DNA of 64,000 bases, from NCBI GenBank assembly GCA_964235495.1, contig CAXSAX010000007.1:43001-107000 (forward strand). Reading direction: 5' to 3'. Below are positions 1 through 9,377 of the stretch, in pieces. The notes under the pieces were generated by a model that saw only the letters and a program-made list of their open reading frames with translations, was not told the origin of the DNA and searched no databases. Source of the stretch: LMUY01 sp964235495. GTDB taxonomy: Bacteria > Pseudomonadota > Alphaproteobacteria > Acetobacterales > Acetobacteraceae. Position numbers and translations under genes: made by a program. Every line of letters begins with the position of its first letter. The stretch's first letter is position 1.

Positions 1-1200
1 CAGGCGGACGCCACTGACTTGCTCCGCCGCCATGGACGCGCCGCTGGGCCGTTCGCCGGCATCCCGGTCAGCCTGAAGGATTTATTCGATGTGGCGGGCG
101 AGGCGACCACCGCCGGGTCCACTGTACTGGCGGGCGCGATCCCGGCCCAGGCGCACGCTCTCGTGGTGGCGCGGATGCTGGCCGCCGGGTTCGTGCCCAT
201 CGGCCGCACCAACATGACGGAGTTCGCGTTTTCCGGCCTGGGCCTCAACCCGCATCACGGCACGCCGGCAGCTCCCTGGGACCGTGCGGCCCGGCGCATC
301 CCGGGAGGCAGTTCCTCAGGCGCGGCCGTATCGGTGGCGGACAGCATGGCGTTTGCCGCCTTGGGAACCGACACTGGCGGGTCCTGCCGCATCCCGGCGG
401 CGCTGTGCGGGGTGGTGGGCTACAAACCGACAGCGCGCCGGGTGCCGCTGGCGGGCGTGCTGCCATTGGCGCCCAGCCTCGACTCTGTGGGGCCGCTGGC
501 CGCCAGCGTGGCATGTTGCGCCATCGTGGATGCTGTCTTGGCGGGACAACCACTTATGGCCCCGGCAGCGCGCGCTCTCGCCGGGGCGCGATTGGCGGTG
601 CCGAACACGAGAGTCACGGACGGCATGGACGCATCCACGGCCACCGCCTTCGACCGGGCGCTGGCCGCCCTGTCCGCTGCTGGCGCACACATCGAGCACG
701 TCTCTTTCCCAGCGCTTGCCCGCGTCAGCGCCGCCACGCGCCGCACCGGGCTTGCTGCCTGCGAGGCCTACGCCTGGCACCGCCCGTTGCTGGCGCGGGC
801 AGCGGCGCGCTACGACCCGAGGGTGCGGGCGCGGATCGAGGGTGGGGCGGGGGTGCTGGCGGAGGACTACCTGGAAGCGGTCAAGCAGCGGCGCAGTGTG
901 GGAGCGGAGATGGCACTGGCCACGGCGCCTTACGACGCCCTAGTGATGCCCACCGTGCCCACTGCGCCGCCACGCATCGCGGTGCTGGAGGCGGATGACG
1001 CCGCATACAACGCTGCCAACGCGTTGATGCTGCGCAACACCGGCCTGGCCAACTTTCTCGACCGGTGCGCAATCAGCCTGCCCTGCCACCACCCTGGCGA
1101 CCCGCCGGCCAGCCTGATGCTAATGGGTCCGGCAATGGGCGATGCGGCGCTGTTCGCCCTGGCGGCCGCGGTCGAGGCGGTACTCACGCGCGCCGCTTAG
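1..1200 (+). CDS. Amidase-signature hydrolase (5' end outside window)
   Basis: The reading frame is open to base 1, so the true start lies upstream. The protein is an amidase-signature (AS) family enzyme, which hydrolyses C-N amide bonds. The Ser-cisSer-Lys machinery is visible: the Lys of SLKD at bases 76-78, the glycine/serine-rich GGSSSG stretch around 304-321, and the nucleophile region TGGSCRIPA with Ser at 382-384. About 400 residues are present; family members are usually 450-500, so perhaps 50-100 N-terminal residues are missing. The substrate cannot be read from sequence. Gat A-like, allophanate-hydrolase-like and general amidases share these motifs, and no gatB/gatC neighbour is visible. 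Confidence 0.88.
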   Translation, partial: QADATDLLRRHGRAAGPFAGIPVSLKDLFDVAGEATTAGSTVLAGAIPAQAHALVVARMLAAGFVPIGRTNMTEFAFSGLGLNPHHGTPAAPWDRAARRIPGGSSSGAAVSVADSMAFAALGTDTGGSCRIPAALCGVVGYKPTARRVPLAGVLPLAPSLDSVGPLAASVACCAIVDAVLAGQPLMAPAARALAGARLAVPNTRVTDGMDASTATAFDRALAALSAAGAHIEHVSFPALARVSAATRRTGLAACEAYAWHRPLLARAAARYDPRVRARIEGGAGVLAEDYLEAVKQRRSVGAEMALATAPYDALVMPTVPTAPPRIAVLEADDAAYNAANALMLRNTGLANFLDRCAISLPCHHPGDPPASLMLMGPAMGDAALFALAAAVEAVLTRAA

Positions 1201-1816
1201 TCCCGCAGCAACCAAGCTGCACTAGACCACTGCCAGGCAGCGCTGGCTCTGGCCGCCGTGATCGGCCCGAACGCTACGGCATGACCCTGCAGCGCGTTGA
1301 TCGCCTGCGCGCTGCCTTAGCTCACGCACACCCGGCATCACGGCCCCGGCTTGCTGCTCGGCCGATTGCAAAGCCACGAACCGCAATTGGGCTGCAACGC
1401 CGCCTTGCAGATCGCCTCGGCATCGGATCGGTGGCTCCTGCCGTGCTTGACACAGGGCTGGCCCCCAGATCAACGCCGGGAGCGGAACCAGCCAAGCTAA
1501 CGGCCTAGCGCCGTCAGCAGCCGTGCTCAGTGATGCAAACTGCTACAGCGTTTTAACGCCATCATCATCGGCGGCAGCAAGCTGAAACGCTTTCAGCCCA
1601 GCCAATGTCGCGATGCTGTATCGCACACCCACCAATTCCATGCACCGTGACACAGCCTTGGACGTGTCCGCGCCAACCGGCCTGACTTCTGCCCGGCGAC
1701 TGCTAGTTTGACCTTAGCACCCGAACTTTGGCACGCTTCGCCGGGCCATCCACTCCATCAGAGAACCACGTCCTCTGGTGAGGTTTAGGGCGGGAGCCGT
1801 GAGTCTTACCAGCTTG
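1201..1816. other. Intergenic stretch, nothing assigned
   Basis: About 616 bases lie between the amidase stop and the end of the next gene on the other strand. Short open frames exist on both strands but none resembles a known family or has a convincing start. No tRNA or clear terminator was seen. Confidence 0.5.
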
Positions 1817-2452
1817 CTAGCGCCGGTAGCGGCGGCCGATGCTGCGGCTGACGGTCTCGGGAATCGCAAGCCGGGACGCGACATAGGCCGCGAACGCCCG
1901 GTTAGTCAGGTCCCGTTGATCCACCGCGGCCACCGTGACGGCGTAGGCCGACCCGGTCAGGTCTGCCTCCCGCAGCGCGTTGAACACCACGTGCAACGGG
2001 CGCGGGCTGTCCAGCAGCGCGGGCAGCCGCGCTGCAAATGCCCCACCACCCGCGGCTTCGAGGGCGGTCGCCGCGCGCCGGAGTTGGGGCTCGCCCACGT
2101 CGCCGCCTGCCGCAAGAGCCAGCGCCGCCATCTCCAGCAGCAGCTCGGCCTGCGCCAGGTTCAGGACGGCGAAGTTGAGCGTGAGTGGGTGCAAGGTCTG
2201 GTTGCGGTTCTGCACCCAGCCGTGCAGCACCTTCTGGGCCAGCGCATCCTGCAACGCATCGCTCCGTAGTGTGCGCAGGCGGGGCAAGCGGGTCGCGGCG
2301 ACGGGTAGGGAAGTATCGACCTCGTGGCCGCCCGACCCGATCGGGATCAGGCCGGCCAGAGCCGATATCTGCTCCAGCCCGGGCGCTTGGCCATCCCGGT
2401 TGCGCGCCGTGGCGAACAGGTGGTTGACGATCCGACTGGCGAGCCCCGACAT
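1817..2452 (-). CDS. Hypothetical helical protein, partner of receiver-domain regulator
   Basis: A 211-residue protein whose ATG at 2452 lies one base after the stop of the upstream response regulator, so the two are very probably co-transcribed and translationally coupled. It is Ala/Leu-rich, predicted mostly helical, with no signal peptide or membrane segment. The last 60 residues (pattern AYAVTVAAVDQ ... FAAYVASRLAIP) weakly recall TerB/DUF533-type C-termini, but this is not a firm match. The frame stays open upstream to 2530, overlapping the regulator; the 2452 start is preferred because of the tight junction. Function unknown. Confidence 0.6.
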   Translation of the reverse strand: MSGLASRIVNHLFATARNRDGQAPGLEQISALAGLIPIGSGGHEVDTSLPVAATRLPRLRTLRSDALQDALAQKVLHGWVQNRNQTLHPLTLNFAVLNLAQAELLLEMAALALAAGGDVGEPQLRRAATALEAAGGGAFAARLPALLDSPRPLHVVFNALREADLTGSAYAVTVAAVDQRDLTNRAFAAYVASRLAIPETVSRSIGRRYRR

Positions 2453-2453
2453 C

Positions 2454-2825
2454 TCAGTCCTTGACAGGCGCCAGGGCGTCAATTTGCATGAGCAGTTGGG
2501 AGAAATCGACCGGCTTGGGATGGTAATCATCGCAACCCGCCGCCAACGCCTTTTCCCGATCCCCTGCCATGGCGTGCGCCGTCAGCGCGATGATCGGCAC
2601 CGCGACGCCACCTGCATCAGCCTTGATGGTGCGCGCCGCTGTCCAGCCGTCCATGACCGGCAGGTTCATGTCGAGCAACACCACGTCTGGACGCTCCGCC
2701 AGAGCCTTTTCGACGCCTGCCTGCCCGTCATGCGCCAGGCTGACCTCGAAACCCCGCCGCCGCAGCCGGCGGGACAGGAAGTCCCAAATCTCCTCGTGGT
2801 CCTCGACCAGCAAAATGCGCCTCAT
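2454..2825 (-). CDS. Single-domain response regulator (CheY/DivK-like receiver)
   Basis: A 123-residue stand-alone receiver domain. The acidic pocket residues E8/D9, phospho-acceptor D52 (LLDMNLPVMDG), T82 (ALTAHAM) and K104 (HPKPVD) are all in place, so it should be phosphorylated by a histidine kinase. It has no output domain, so it likely acts by protein-protein contact, like CheY, DivK or the terminal receivers of hybrid kinases. No kinase gene is adjacent; the partner is the small unknown gene directly downstream. The ATG at 2825 is chosen because the receiver fold begins there (MRRILLVEDH); the open frame runs further upstream without homology. Confidence 0.88.
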   Translation of the reverse strand: MRRILLVEDHEEIWDFLSRRLRRRGFEVSLAHDGQAGVEKALAERPDVVLLDMNLPVMDGWTAARTIKADAGGVAVPIIALTAHAMAGDREKALAAGCDDYHPKPVDFSQLLMQIDALAPVKD

Positions 2826-2980
2826 GGCAGCGAGTCCCAGAGCGGCAAGGTTTGAGGCGGCAGGACCAAGGCTGTTCGAGCCGGTGCGTGCACGATCTCT
2901 CCCTCGCGGTGGCCACCATGGCACTTGCCTCGGCGGGCCTGATTCAGACAGGCTCCAACGTCTAGCCGGGGTTTGCCACC

Positions 2981-4771
2981 GTGACCATGGACCAGGACCT
3001 CGCCTTCGCCATCATCGGCGGCACCATCGCGCTTTTCGTCTGGGGCCGCCTGCCCTACGACCTGATCGCGGTGCTTTCGCTGCTCGTAGCCGTGCTAACT
3101 GGGTTGGTGCCGATGAGCCAGGCCTTTGAGGGCTTCTCGGATGACGTGGTCATCATCATCGGTGCCGCCCTGGTGATCAGCACGGCCATCGCCCGCTCCG
3201 GCGTGATTGAATCCATGATGCATCCGCTGCTGCCCCGGCTGAAATCGGTGCAGGCGCAAGTGCCGATCCTGGTGTTGGCGACTGGCGTGCTGTCCATGGT
3301 CTGCAAGAACGTGGGCGCGCTCGCCATTCTCATGCCGACTGCGTTCCAGTTCGCTCGGCGGGGGAACCGCTCGCCGTCTGCGCTGCTGATGCCCATGGCG
3401 TTCGCCTCCCTGCTGGGCGGCATTGTGACGCTGATTGGCACCTCTCCCAACATCCTGATTTCCAAGATACGGCTGGACTTGGAGGGCAGGCCGTTCGGCA
3501 TGTTCGACTACACTCCGGTGGGTCTCATGGTCGCGGTGGTCGGTTTCGCTTTCCTTTCCTTTGGCTACCGCCTGGTGCCGCCCGGCCGCCGCCCGGCCGG
3601 CGGGCTGGAGGCCGCCTTCACCATCGAACCCTACGTGACGGAAGCCACCCTGCCCGCTAGCAGCCCCCTTGTCGGCCGTACGGTGGCCGAGCTGGAGGCG
3701 GCTGGCGCCGGAGACGTGGCGGTCGGCACCATCATTCGCGAGCGCTTCCGCCGCCTGGTCCCCTCTGCTGGCTCCGTGCTCGCCGAAGGCGACGTGCTGC
3801 TGCTGGAAGGCGAGCAGCAAAGCCTGGAACGCCTGGTGTCCCGCGCCAGGCTGGTGCTGGTCGAGGCCGGCACGGAGGCGACCCGGCGCGAGACGGGAGC
3901 GGCCAGCGTCGTCGAAGGCATCGTGACCGGCGACAGCCCGCTCCTCGGCCTCACCAGCGCCCAGGCCGCCCTGCCGGCGCGCCACGGGGTGGACATGATC
4001 GCGCTCAGCCGCAGCGGCGAAGCGATCGGCCGACGCCTCTCCGCCGTGCGCTTCCGCCAGGGCGACGTCGTGGTGTTCAAGGGCGCGTCCAAGGGCATGT
4101 CCACCGCCATGGGCGCGCTACGCGTGCTGCCGCTGGCGGAACGGCGGATCGAGCTGGGCAGCAACAACCGCAGCCTGCTGCCCGTCATCGTCCTGCTGGT
4201 CGGCATGGCTGGGGCGGCAACCCGCTTGGTGTCGCCCGGTGTCGCCTTCTTCGCGGTGGCGGTGACCATGGTGCTGTTGCGCTTTCTGACCATGGAGGAG
4301 GCCTATCGCTCGATCGAGTGGCGCGTCTTGGTGCTGCTCGGCGCCCTGATCCCGGTCAGCCACGCGGTGCAGACCACGGGGGGCACCCAGCTGCTCGCCG
4401 GTCAGCTGCTCCACCTGCTGCACGGGATGCCGCCCTCGGCCGCCCTGGCCGTGGTCATGCTCATCACCATGGTCGTGACACCCTTCCTGCACAACGCGCC
4501 CACCGTGCTTATGCTTGGCCCGGTCGCAGGCGCCCTGGCCGTGCAGTTGCACCTGAATCCCGACGCATTCCTGATGGCGGTGGCGCTAGGTGCCGGGTGC
4601 GACTTCCTCACGCCGATCGGCCACCAGTGCAACACGCTGGTCTATGCTCCGGGCGGCTACCGGTTCGGCGACTACTGGCGGCTCGGGCTGCCCTTGTCGG
4701 CGGTGGTGGTGGCAGTGGGCGTGCCGATGATCATGCTGGTGTGGGGGGTTCGGACGATTGACCATCTATAG
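2981..4771 (+). CDS. SLC13-family permease with two internal TrkA-C domains
   Basis: A 596-residue inner-membrane transporter of the SLC13/DASS (CitT/ArsB-like) superfamily, which moves anions such as sulfate or dicarboxylates, usually with Na+. Membrane helices fill the first ~200 and last ~200 residues. Between them (about 205-390) sit two soluble TrkA-C/RCK-C-like domains, the family's regulatory insertion. Signature stretches include an N-terminal hairpin around ALAILMPTAF and LGAGCDFLTPIGHQ near the C-terminus. The start is either GTG 2981 or ATG 2987. Which anion is carried cannot be told. The gene is transcribed away from the response-regulator pair. Confidence 0.87.
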   Translation: MTMDQDLAFAIIGGTIALFVWGRLPYDLIAVLSLLVAVLTGLVPMSQAFEGFSDDVVIIIGAALVISTAIARSGVIESMMHPLLPRLKSVQAQVPILVLATGVLSMVCKNVGALAILMPTAFQFARRGNRSPSALLMPMAFASLLGGIVTLIGTSPNILISKIRLDLEGRPFGMFDYTPVGLMVAVVGFAFLSFGYRLVPPGRRPAGGLEAAFTIEPYVTEATLPASSPLVGRTVAELEAAGAGDVAVGTIIRERFRRLVPSAGSVLAEGDVLLLEGEQQSLERLVSRARLVLVEAGTEATRRETGAASVVEGIVTGDSPLLGLTSAQAALPARHGVDMIALSRSGEAIGRRLSAVRFRQGDVVVFKGASKGMSTAMGALRVLPLAERRIELGSNNRSLLPVIVLLVGMAGAATRLVSPGVAFFAVAVTMVLLRFLTMEEAYRSIEWRVLVLLGALIPVSHAVQTTGGTQLLAGQLLHLLHGMPPSAALAVVMLITMVVTPFLHNAPTVLMLGPVAGALAVQLHLNPDAFLMAVALGAGCDFLTPIGHQCNTLVYAPGGYRFGDYWRLGLPLSAVVVAVGVPMIMLVWGVRTIDHL

Positions 4772-4829
4772 CCGAGCCCTGCCCTGGGCTTGTCTTTTCG
4801 AGTCTCCAGCTCACCTCTTCGCCCGCTCC

Positions 4830-5536
4830 AGCAGAAATGGGCAGGTATCCGCAACCTCGCGCCGAGCCGCTGCAATTGGCTGACTCTGCCGTCCATCATC
4901 TTGAGATAGAGCCCGTCCTGGCACGGTGCAGGTCCTCGATCACTCACACGCTTTTCAGAACCACGATGCGGGCTGCGGCCAGGCTCGGCGTCGCCGCCGC
5001 CGCTTCCAACACTTGCCCGCGTGGCGCGTCCCGGTTGGCCAGCAGAAACGGTCGGTCGCCATGGCGGTCCGCGTGCGTGACCTCGTCGCTGAACCCAGCG
5101 AGCTGCATCCACTGCGCGGCGACTGGATTTGGTCGTACGCCACATTCGCCAGTCGAGCGACATGTGCCCGCCTCCGCCCAGCGCCGCAGGCTCGTTGGGT
5201 GCAGTCGGATCGACCAGCATCGGTCCCAGCCTCGCCCCTCGCACGAACAGCTTGAAATTGTCCGTACCCGGGAGGTGCTGCTTGAAGAACAGCCTGCGGC
5301 CGGCGCGCTGGACGGAGCGGGTCGCCGCCGTGTCCCCGGACAGCTGTGCAATGCGCGGCCAGCGCAGGCCGTCCCGGCAACGCGTCCAGCACGGCGCGGG
5401 GACGGTCGTTTTGCGCCTTGAGGAAGGGCAGCCAGTCCGGGTCTTCCTTCTCCATCCAGCGGCATGGGTCGCGCAACACCTCGCCGAAATAGTTATCGGT
5501 CGCCCGTGACGGTGGTAAGCGTCGCTTGGGCGGCAA
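4830..5536 (-). pseudogene. Prolyl oligopeptidase (S9 family), N-terminal remnant with frameshifts
   Basis: Reading the minus strand in three successive frames reconstructs the start of an S9-family prolyl oligopeptidase. The N-terminus contains DNYFGEVLRDPCRWME and WLPFLKAQND, typical of the family's first 50 residues. After a shift it continues as GDTAATRSVQRAG, RLFFKQHLPGTDNFKLFVR and LVDPTAPN, and later pieces (LYLKMMDGRVSQL) recall the propeller domain. At least three frame changes and the loss of the whole catalytic alpha/beta-hydrolase half show it is dead. The remnant ends about 60 bases from the SLC13 permease stop, so a deletion probably joined the two. Confidence 0.8.
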
Positions 5537-5633
5537 GCGCAGCAGGCACGCCCCCTGCCAAGACGGCCGCTTCAGCGCTGGTGAGCATTTGTCGGTGGTT
5601 GAGGCTCAAGCCCAGGGTCAAACGCCTCGGGGC

Positions 5634-6392
5634 TCAGGCGACTGGATTGGTCAGGCCCGCGATCAGCACGGCGGCAGCCTGGGCCACGTTCAAGCTCTGC
5701 ACTGGCCCGGCGCCGATGATCCGCACCCGGCGGCGGCAGCCTTCCAGCGCATCAAACGACACTCCTACCTCCTCGTTGCCCAGCACCAGCGCCACCGGCC
5801 GGTCCCGCGGCAGGTTTTGCAGCGGCATCGCATCCGCCGCCAGCGTCGCCGCTACCGTGCGGTAGTGCGGCTCCAGCGCCACCAGGGCCTTGCGCAGGTT
5901 GCGCGTCTTGTGCAGCTCCAGATGCTCCAGCCCGCCTTCCGCCGTGCGGTAGGCCGCATCTGACGGCATGGCCTGGCGCGGCGTCTCGTGCAGCAGCAGT
6001 CCGCCTGCGCCAAAGAACGCGGCGCTGCGGGCGATCGCGCCCAGGTTATGCGGGTTGCTCACCCCGTCCAGCACAATCAGCAGCGCCATCCGCGGCGGCC
6101 GCACGAAGTCTATGATGGCCACCGGCCGCGGCGTGGCGATGGCCACAAGACCGCCATGGTGCGTCGTTCCGGCCGCCCGCTCGATCTCCGTTTCGTCCAG
6201 TAGACGATAGGGTTTGCGCGCCTTGGCCAGGACGGCGCAATGCGGCCCCGCCTGCTCCCGCATCGCTTCAGTATAGAACAGCCGCTTGACCGCGCTCGGC
6301 CGGCAGGCGAACAGGGCTGCGACAGCGTTGGCCCCGCAAATGCGATCCTCATCCACGGCGGTGTGCTTCGGCCGGGCGCCAGGGGCTGTCAA
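5634..6392 (-). CDS. TrmH/SpoU-family RNA 2'-O-methyltransferase
   Basis: A 252-residue SPOUT-class methyltransferase. The N-terminal ~85 residues form a substrate-binding domain (CGANAVAALF). The C-terminal catalytic domain shows motif 1 (LDGVSNPHNLGAIARSA), motif 2 (LVLGNEEVGV) and motif 3 (SLNVAQAAAVLIAG), which together build the trefoil-knot SAM site. Its target could be 23S rRNA (RlmB-like) or tRNA; sequence alone does not decide. The open frame begins with TTG at 6392, with GTG at 6356 as an alternative; an in-frame stop just upstream limits the start to this stretch. It stands alone between a pseudogene and a divergent hydrolase. Confidence 0.85.
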   Translation of the reverse strand: MTAPGARPKHTAVDEDRICGANAVAALFACRPSAVKRLFYTEAMREQAGPHCAVLAKARKPYRLLDETEIERAAGTTHHGGLVAIATPRPVAIIDFVRPPRMALLIVLDGVSNPHNLGAIARSAAFFGAGGLLLHETPRQAMPSDAAYRTAEGGLEHLELHKTRNLRKALVALEPHYRTVAATLAADAMPLQNLPRDRPVALVLGNEEVGVSFDALEGCRRRVRIIGAGPVQSLNVAQAAAVLIAGLTNPVA

Positions 6393-6657
6393 TGCGGACC
6401 ATGGCGTTTGGTCGTTAAGTGGGCGTCAGCCGAGGAGCGCGAAGCAGCCCTTCAGCAGGCCGCCGCTTCAGCTCTCTTGCTGGTTTGTCCCCACAGCCCT
6501 GACCCAGTTGTTTGTGGCAGAAGGTTGAGCTGAAGCGCCCGGAAACCGTCGCGGATGATTTCCTGAACGCGCTGCCGTCACCCAAGCATTGGCGTGTCAA
6601 CCAATGGCGCCGCCGGTATAAGAGGCTGGCAACGGCTTTCAATCTGCGAGGCTGACG

Positions 6658-7503
6658 ATGAAACTGCTCCGAGTTGGTGCACCCGGCACCGAGAAGCCTG
6701 CCCTGCTCGCCGCCGACGGCACGATGCGGGACCTGTCCGGCCTGGTGCGGGACATCAATGCCGAGGCGCTCTCCCCCGCCGGGCTGGCCAAACTCGCCGC
6801 TTTTGACCCGGCCGCTCTGCCGGTGGTGGCAGGCACGCCCCGGATCGGCCCCTGCATCGTCCGCCCGCTCAACTTCGTCTGCATCGGCCTGAACTATGCC
6901 GACCACGCGGCCGAGTCCGGCATGCCGATCCCCAAGGAGCCGATCGTGTTCCTCAAGTCGCTCGGCGCGTTCAGCGGCCCGTATGACGACGTGCGCATCC
7001 CCCGCGGCTCCAGCAAGACCGACTGGGAGGTCGAGCTGGGCATCGTCATCGGCACCAAGGCGTCCTCCGTGCCCGAGCATGAGGCGATGGAGCACGTCGC
7101 CGGGTATTGCGTGGTCAACGACGTGAGCGAGCGCGAGTACCAGATCGAGCGCGGCGGCACGTGGGACAAGGGCAAGGGCTGCGACACATTCGGCCCCACC
7201 GGCCCCTGGATGGTGACCAAGGACGAGGTGCCCGACCCGCAGGCGCTCGACCTGTGGTGCGACGTGGACGGCCGGCGGATGCAGCACGGCAACACGCGCA
7301 CGATGATCTTCACAGTGCGCGAGCTGGTCAGCTACGTCAGCCACTTCATCACCCTGCACGCCGGCGACGTGATTGCGACCGGCACGCCGCCGGGCGTGGG
7401 CCTGGGCATCAAGCCGGAGCCGGTGTTCCTGCGCGCGGGACAGATGATGCAGGCGGGGGTGCAGGGCTTGGGAGAGCAGAGGCAGGTGCTTGTGGCCGGG
7501 TAG
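6658..7503 (+). CDS. Fumarylacetoacetate hydrolase (FAH)-family protein
   Basis: A 281-residue member of the FAH superfamily, metal-dependent hydrolases, decarboxylases or isomerases acting on diketo acids. A short N-terminal domain is followed by the FAH core from residue ~70 (FVCIGLNYADHAAE). The metal ligands sit in DWEVELGIVIG, with the lid/catalytic stretch GYCVVNDVSEREYQ and the end motif ATGTPPGVGLG. Length and motifs fit the ureidoglycolate lyase / 2,4-diketo-3-deoxy-sugar-acid hydrolase branch more than true FAH, but the substrate is not determined. The ATG at 6658 follows a GAGG element. No clear pathway neighbours. Confidence 0.88.
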   Translation: MKLLRVGAPGTEKPALLAADGTMRDLSGLVRDINAEALSPAGLAKLAAFDPAALPVVAGTPRIGPCIVRPLNFVCIGLNYADHAAESGMPIPKEPIVFLKSLGAFSGPYDDVRIPRGSSKTDWEVELGIVIGTKASSVPEHEAMEHVAGYCVVNDVSEREYQIERGGTWDKGKGCDTFGPTGPWMVTKDEVPDPQALDLWCDVDGRRMQHGNTRTMIFTVRELVSYVSHFITLHAGDVIATGTPPGVGLGIKPEPVFLRAGQMMQAGVQGLGEQRQVLVAG

Positions 7504-7505
7504 CG

Positions 7506-7587
7506 GCAGGGCTTTGCCCTGCACCCAGAAGGGGACAGTCGTCCCCTTCACCCCTTTATGCGAGAGTGTCCAAAGGACGGCTGTCCT
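7506..7587. terminator. Cluster of three small hairpins after the FAH gene
   Basis: Three consecutive inverted repeats follow the FAH stop: GCAGGGC/GCCCTGC (7506-7522), AAGGGGAC/GTCCCCTT (7529-7548, loop AGTC) and AGGAC/GTCCT (7574-7587). The first two could end transcription of the FAH gene, although no long T-run follows. They may instead be a dispersed intergenic palindromic repeat family. Confidence 0.5.
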
Positions 7588-7844
7588 CTAGTAGGGTGCG
7601 GACAAAACCCCGCCAAGCCGCGGTATGACGCCAGCGACTTGGGTAGTCGCTGCTGCGAGACTAGATTTTACGGACAGCACAGGCAAGTAAGGTTGCCGGG
7701 ATAGCTTCTATTCTGATGCATGCTAGGTCAGTCGAGGCAGCAGAGTTTTGCCAGCAAATTGGGGGCGAGCAGGCTGACTTTCAGACATTGATGCTTACAC
7801 TGCTACTGGCGTCCTGTGGAGCGGTCATTGTTAACTCTTGTAGG

Positions 7845-7865
7845 TTGAGTTTAGTTTAAACTCAA
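7845..7865. repeat. Perfect 9-bp inverted repeat at the 3' end of the ATPase gene
   Basis: TTGAGTTTA / TAAACTCAA with a 3-base loop lies 25 bases beyond the stop of the minus-strand ATPase gene. It is a candidate terminator stem. The flank on the minus-strand 3' side is not T-rich, so it may equally be a protein-binding palindrome. The ~260 bases between 7588 and here hold no recognisable gene. Confidence 0.45.
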
Positions 7866-7889
7866 GCGGCAATCCTATCACATACAATA

Positions 7890-9331
7890 TTACCGCCTCT
7901 CTTCTCGTAATTTTGTGTATTCTTTTAGACCAAGGTGGACTTTAAATCGGGTAGCAGCGTTGTCCCACCCTGCTTCAGGGTCGGTATACTGAAATGCCCA
8001 AGAGCTTCCCCCATAACCGCTTCGACGCTCATATCCGATCACCGAAAACTTGTACAACATTGAGAATGCCTCAATCGGCCCTAATTTGTTGGCAGACGAT
8101 TTCCTACGTTGGTACTCTCTAATGAAATCTTCCCGCTCAAAGGTAAGTGTTGTTAAAGCGGAGCAGGCTTGTAAGGACTCATCCCAATTTGGCCAGTGAG
8201 GTCGAATTTCATCATCTAACTCTGCTTTTAGGTAAATAGAATACTCGTCTCTTGAAGCAACGATATCCTCATTGATAATCTGCAGGTTAGGAGAGTTACG
8301 CCGTTTAGCTTCGCTCAAAGTCGCGTTGAGAAATCGGATTACATCTCGTGGGCGTAGAAAAGTCCGAGCGAGGATATGGTTCCATTTCGTCTGTGAGCCT
8401 CTCATGAGATCGGGTGCTGCTATATCCTTCCACCCTATAGTATTACCTAGCTTAGCTTGAAGCCGCGCGTTAACAAGGTCAAGAAGATTAGACGAACTCC
8501 ATCCAAGGTTGAGTGTAAGTGTTTGAGTAATCTTGTTTTTGTCTGAAAATTGTAGCTCATCCCAAAGATCGCTTCGAAGGTACACGACAGGGTTAATCAA
8601 ACCACCTATGTGTGAACTTTCGCGCTTTAATTCCCTTGCTGCAATTATTAAACCAATAAGCATGAGTTGACGATTAGCATTGAATTCCGACAAGCCCTGA
8701 TCCAGTTCATCAAAATGCACACTCAGGGAACCAAGTGACGCATCCTGTGCCACCTCAAGTACAGCATCTATCAATGCAGAGGAGAGTAGATTTAACTCTA
8801 AGCCCAAACGGTGATCACCCGAATCACGATCCAAAGCTACTCCACCTAGTTGATTGCCCATAACCGAAGGTTAATAGAAAGCCTACTTAGTCTTAACTTG
8901 CTAGGGCGTAATATGTCAGAAAGAGCAGGGTCGTTTCCGCCGTAATTGTCTCTTAAGAACTCTTTTATTTTTCCCGCACAATGGCTTGCACCCCCGCGAG
9001 AATCAGAAACCACTAGGCTACAAAGCTCGACCGCAATTAAATATCTCCATGACGAAACATATGCCTCAATGTCAGACGCGCCACGATCAACTCTGCTTGC
9101 ATGAACATTCCATGGATAACCTCTTAAATTGAGAGATTTAGATAGGCCGCTACTATGCGACTCTGTGAAGTAACGGACGATTGCCGTTTTGCCAGTACCC
9201 TTCCGTCCCAAAACGAGAAAGGCGCGACTTGAAGAAATGTTATCAACCGCGTTTGTTGATAGAAAATAATCAAGAACCGCATCGTCTTCAGCCGCCACGT
9301 CGCCAAACGAGTCAAGCTGATTAAGTAGCAC
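7890..9331 (-). pseudogene. P-loop ATPase (Sll1717-like), split by a frameshift
   Basis: Two overlapping open frames on the minus strand (9331 to 8846 and 8861 to 7890) read as one ~480-residue ATPase. The first half carries the Walker A motif GRKGTGKTA at residues 42-50. The second half resumes with GGVALDRDSGDHRLGLELN and has a Walker-B-like stretch (LSVHFDELDQ). Frame 1 ends at WAIN-stop; adding one base near 8849-8851 restores a continuous LWAIN-LGGVALD. The fold resembles the Sll1717 family of large P-loop ATPases, whose cellular role is poorly known. The segment is far more AT-rich than its neighbours, which suggests acquisition by transfer. It could still be expressed if the shift is programmed or is an assembly error. 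Confidence 0.7.
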
Positions 9332-9377
9332 GTTTATCTATCTCCAAAGAAATCTCAGAAGCAGCTTACAACGCATT

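Noticed and set aside
3095..3985. 296-residue minus-strand open frame
   Set aside because: Antisense of the SLC13 permease; rich in His/Gln/Arg/Gly with no protein-like pattern.
6415..7551. 378-residue minus-strand open frame
   Set aside because: It lies opposite the FAH-family gene, has a His/Ala/Arg-rich composition typical of antisense GC-rich shadows and no recognisable motif.
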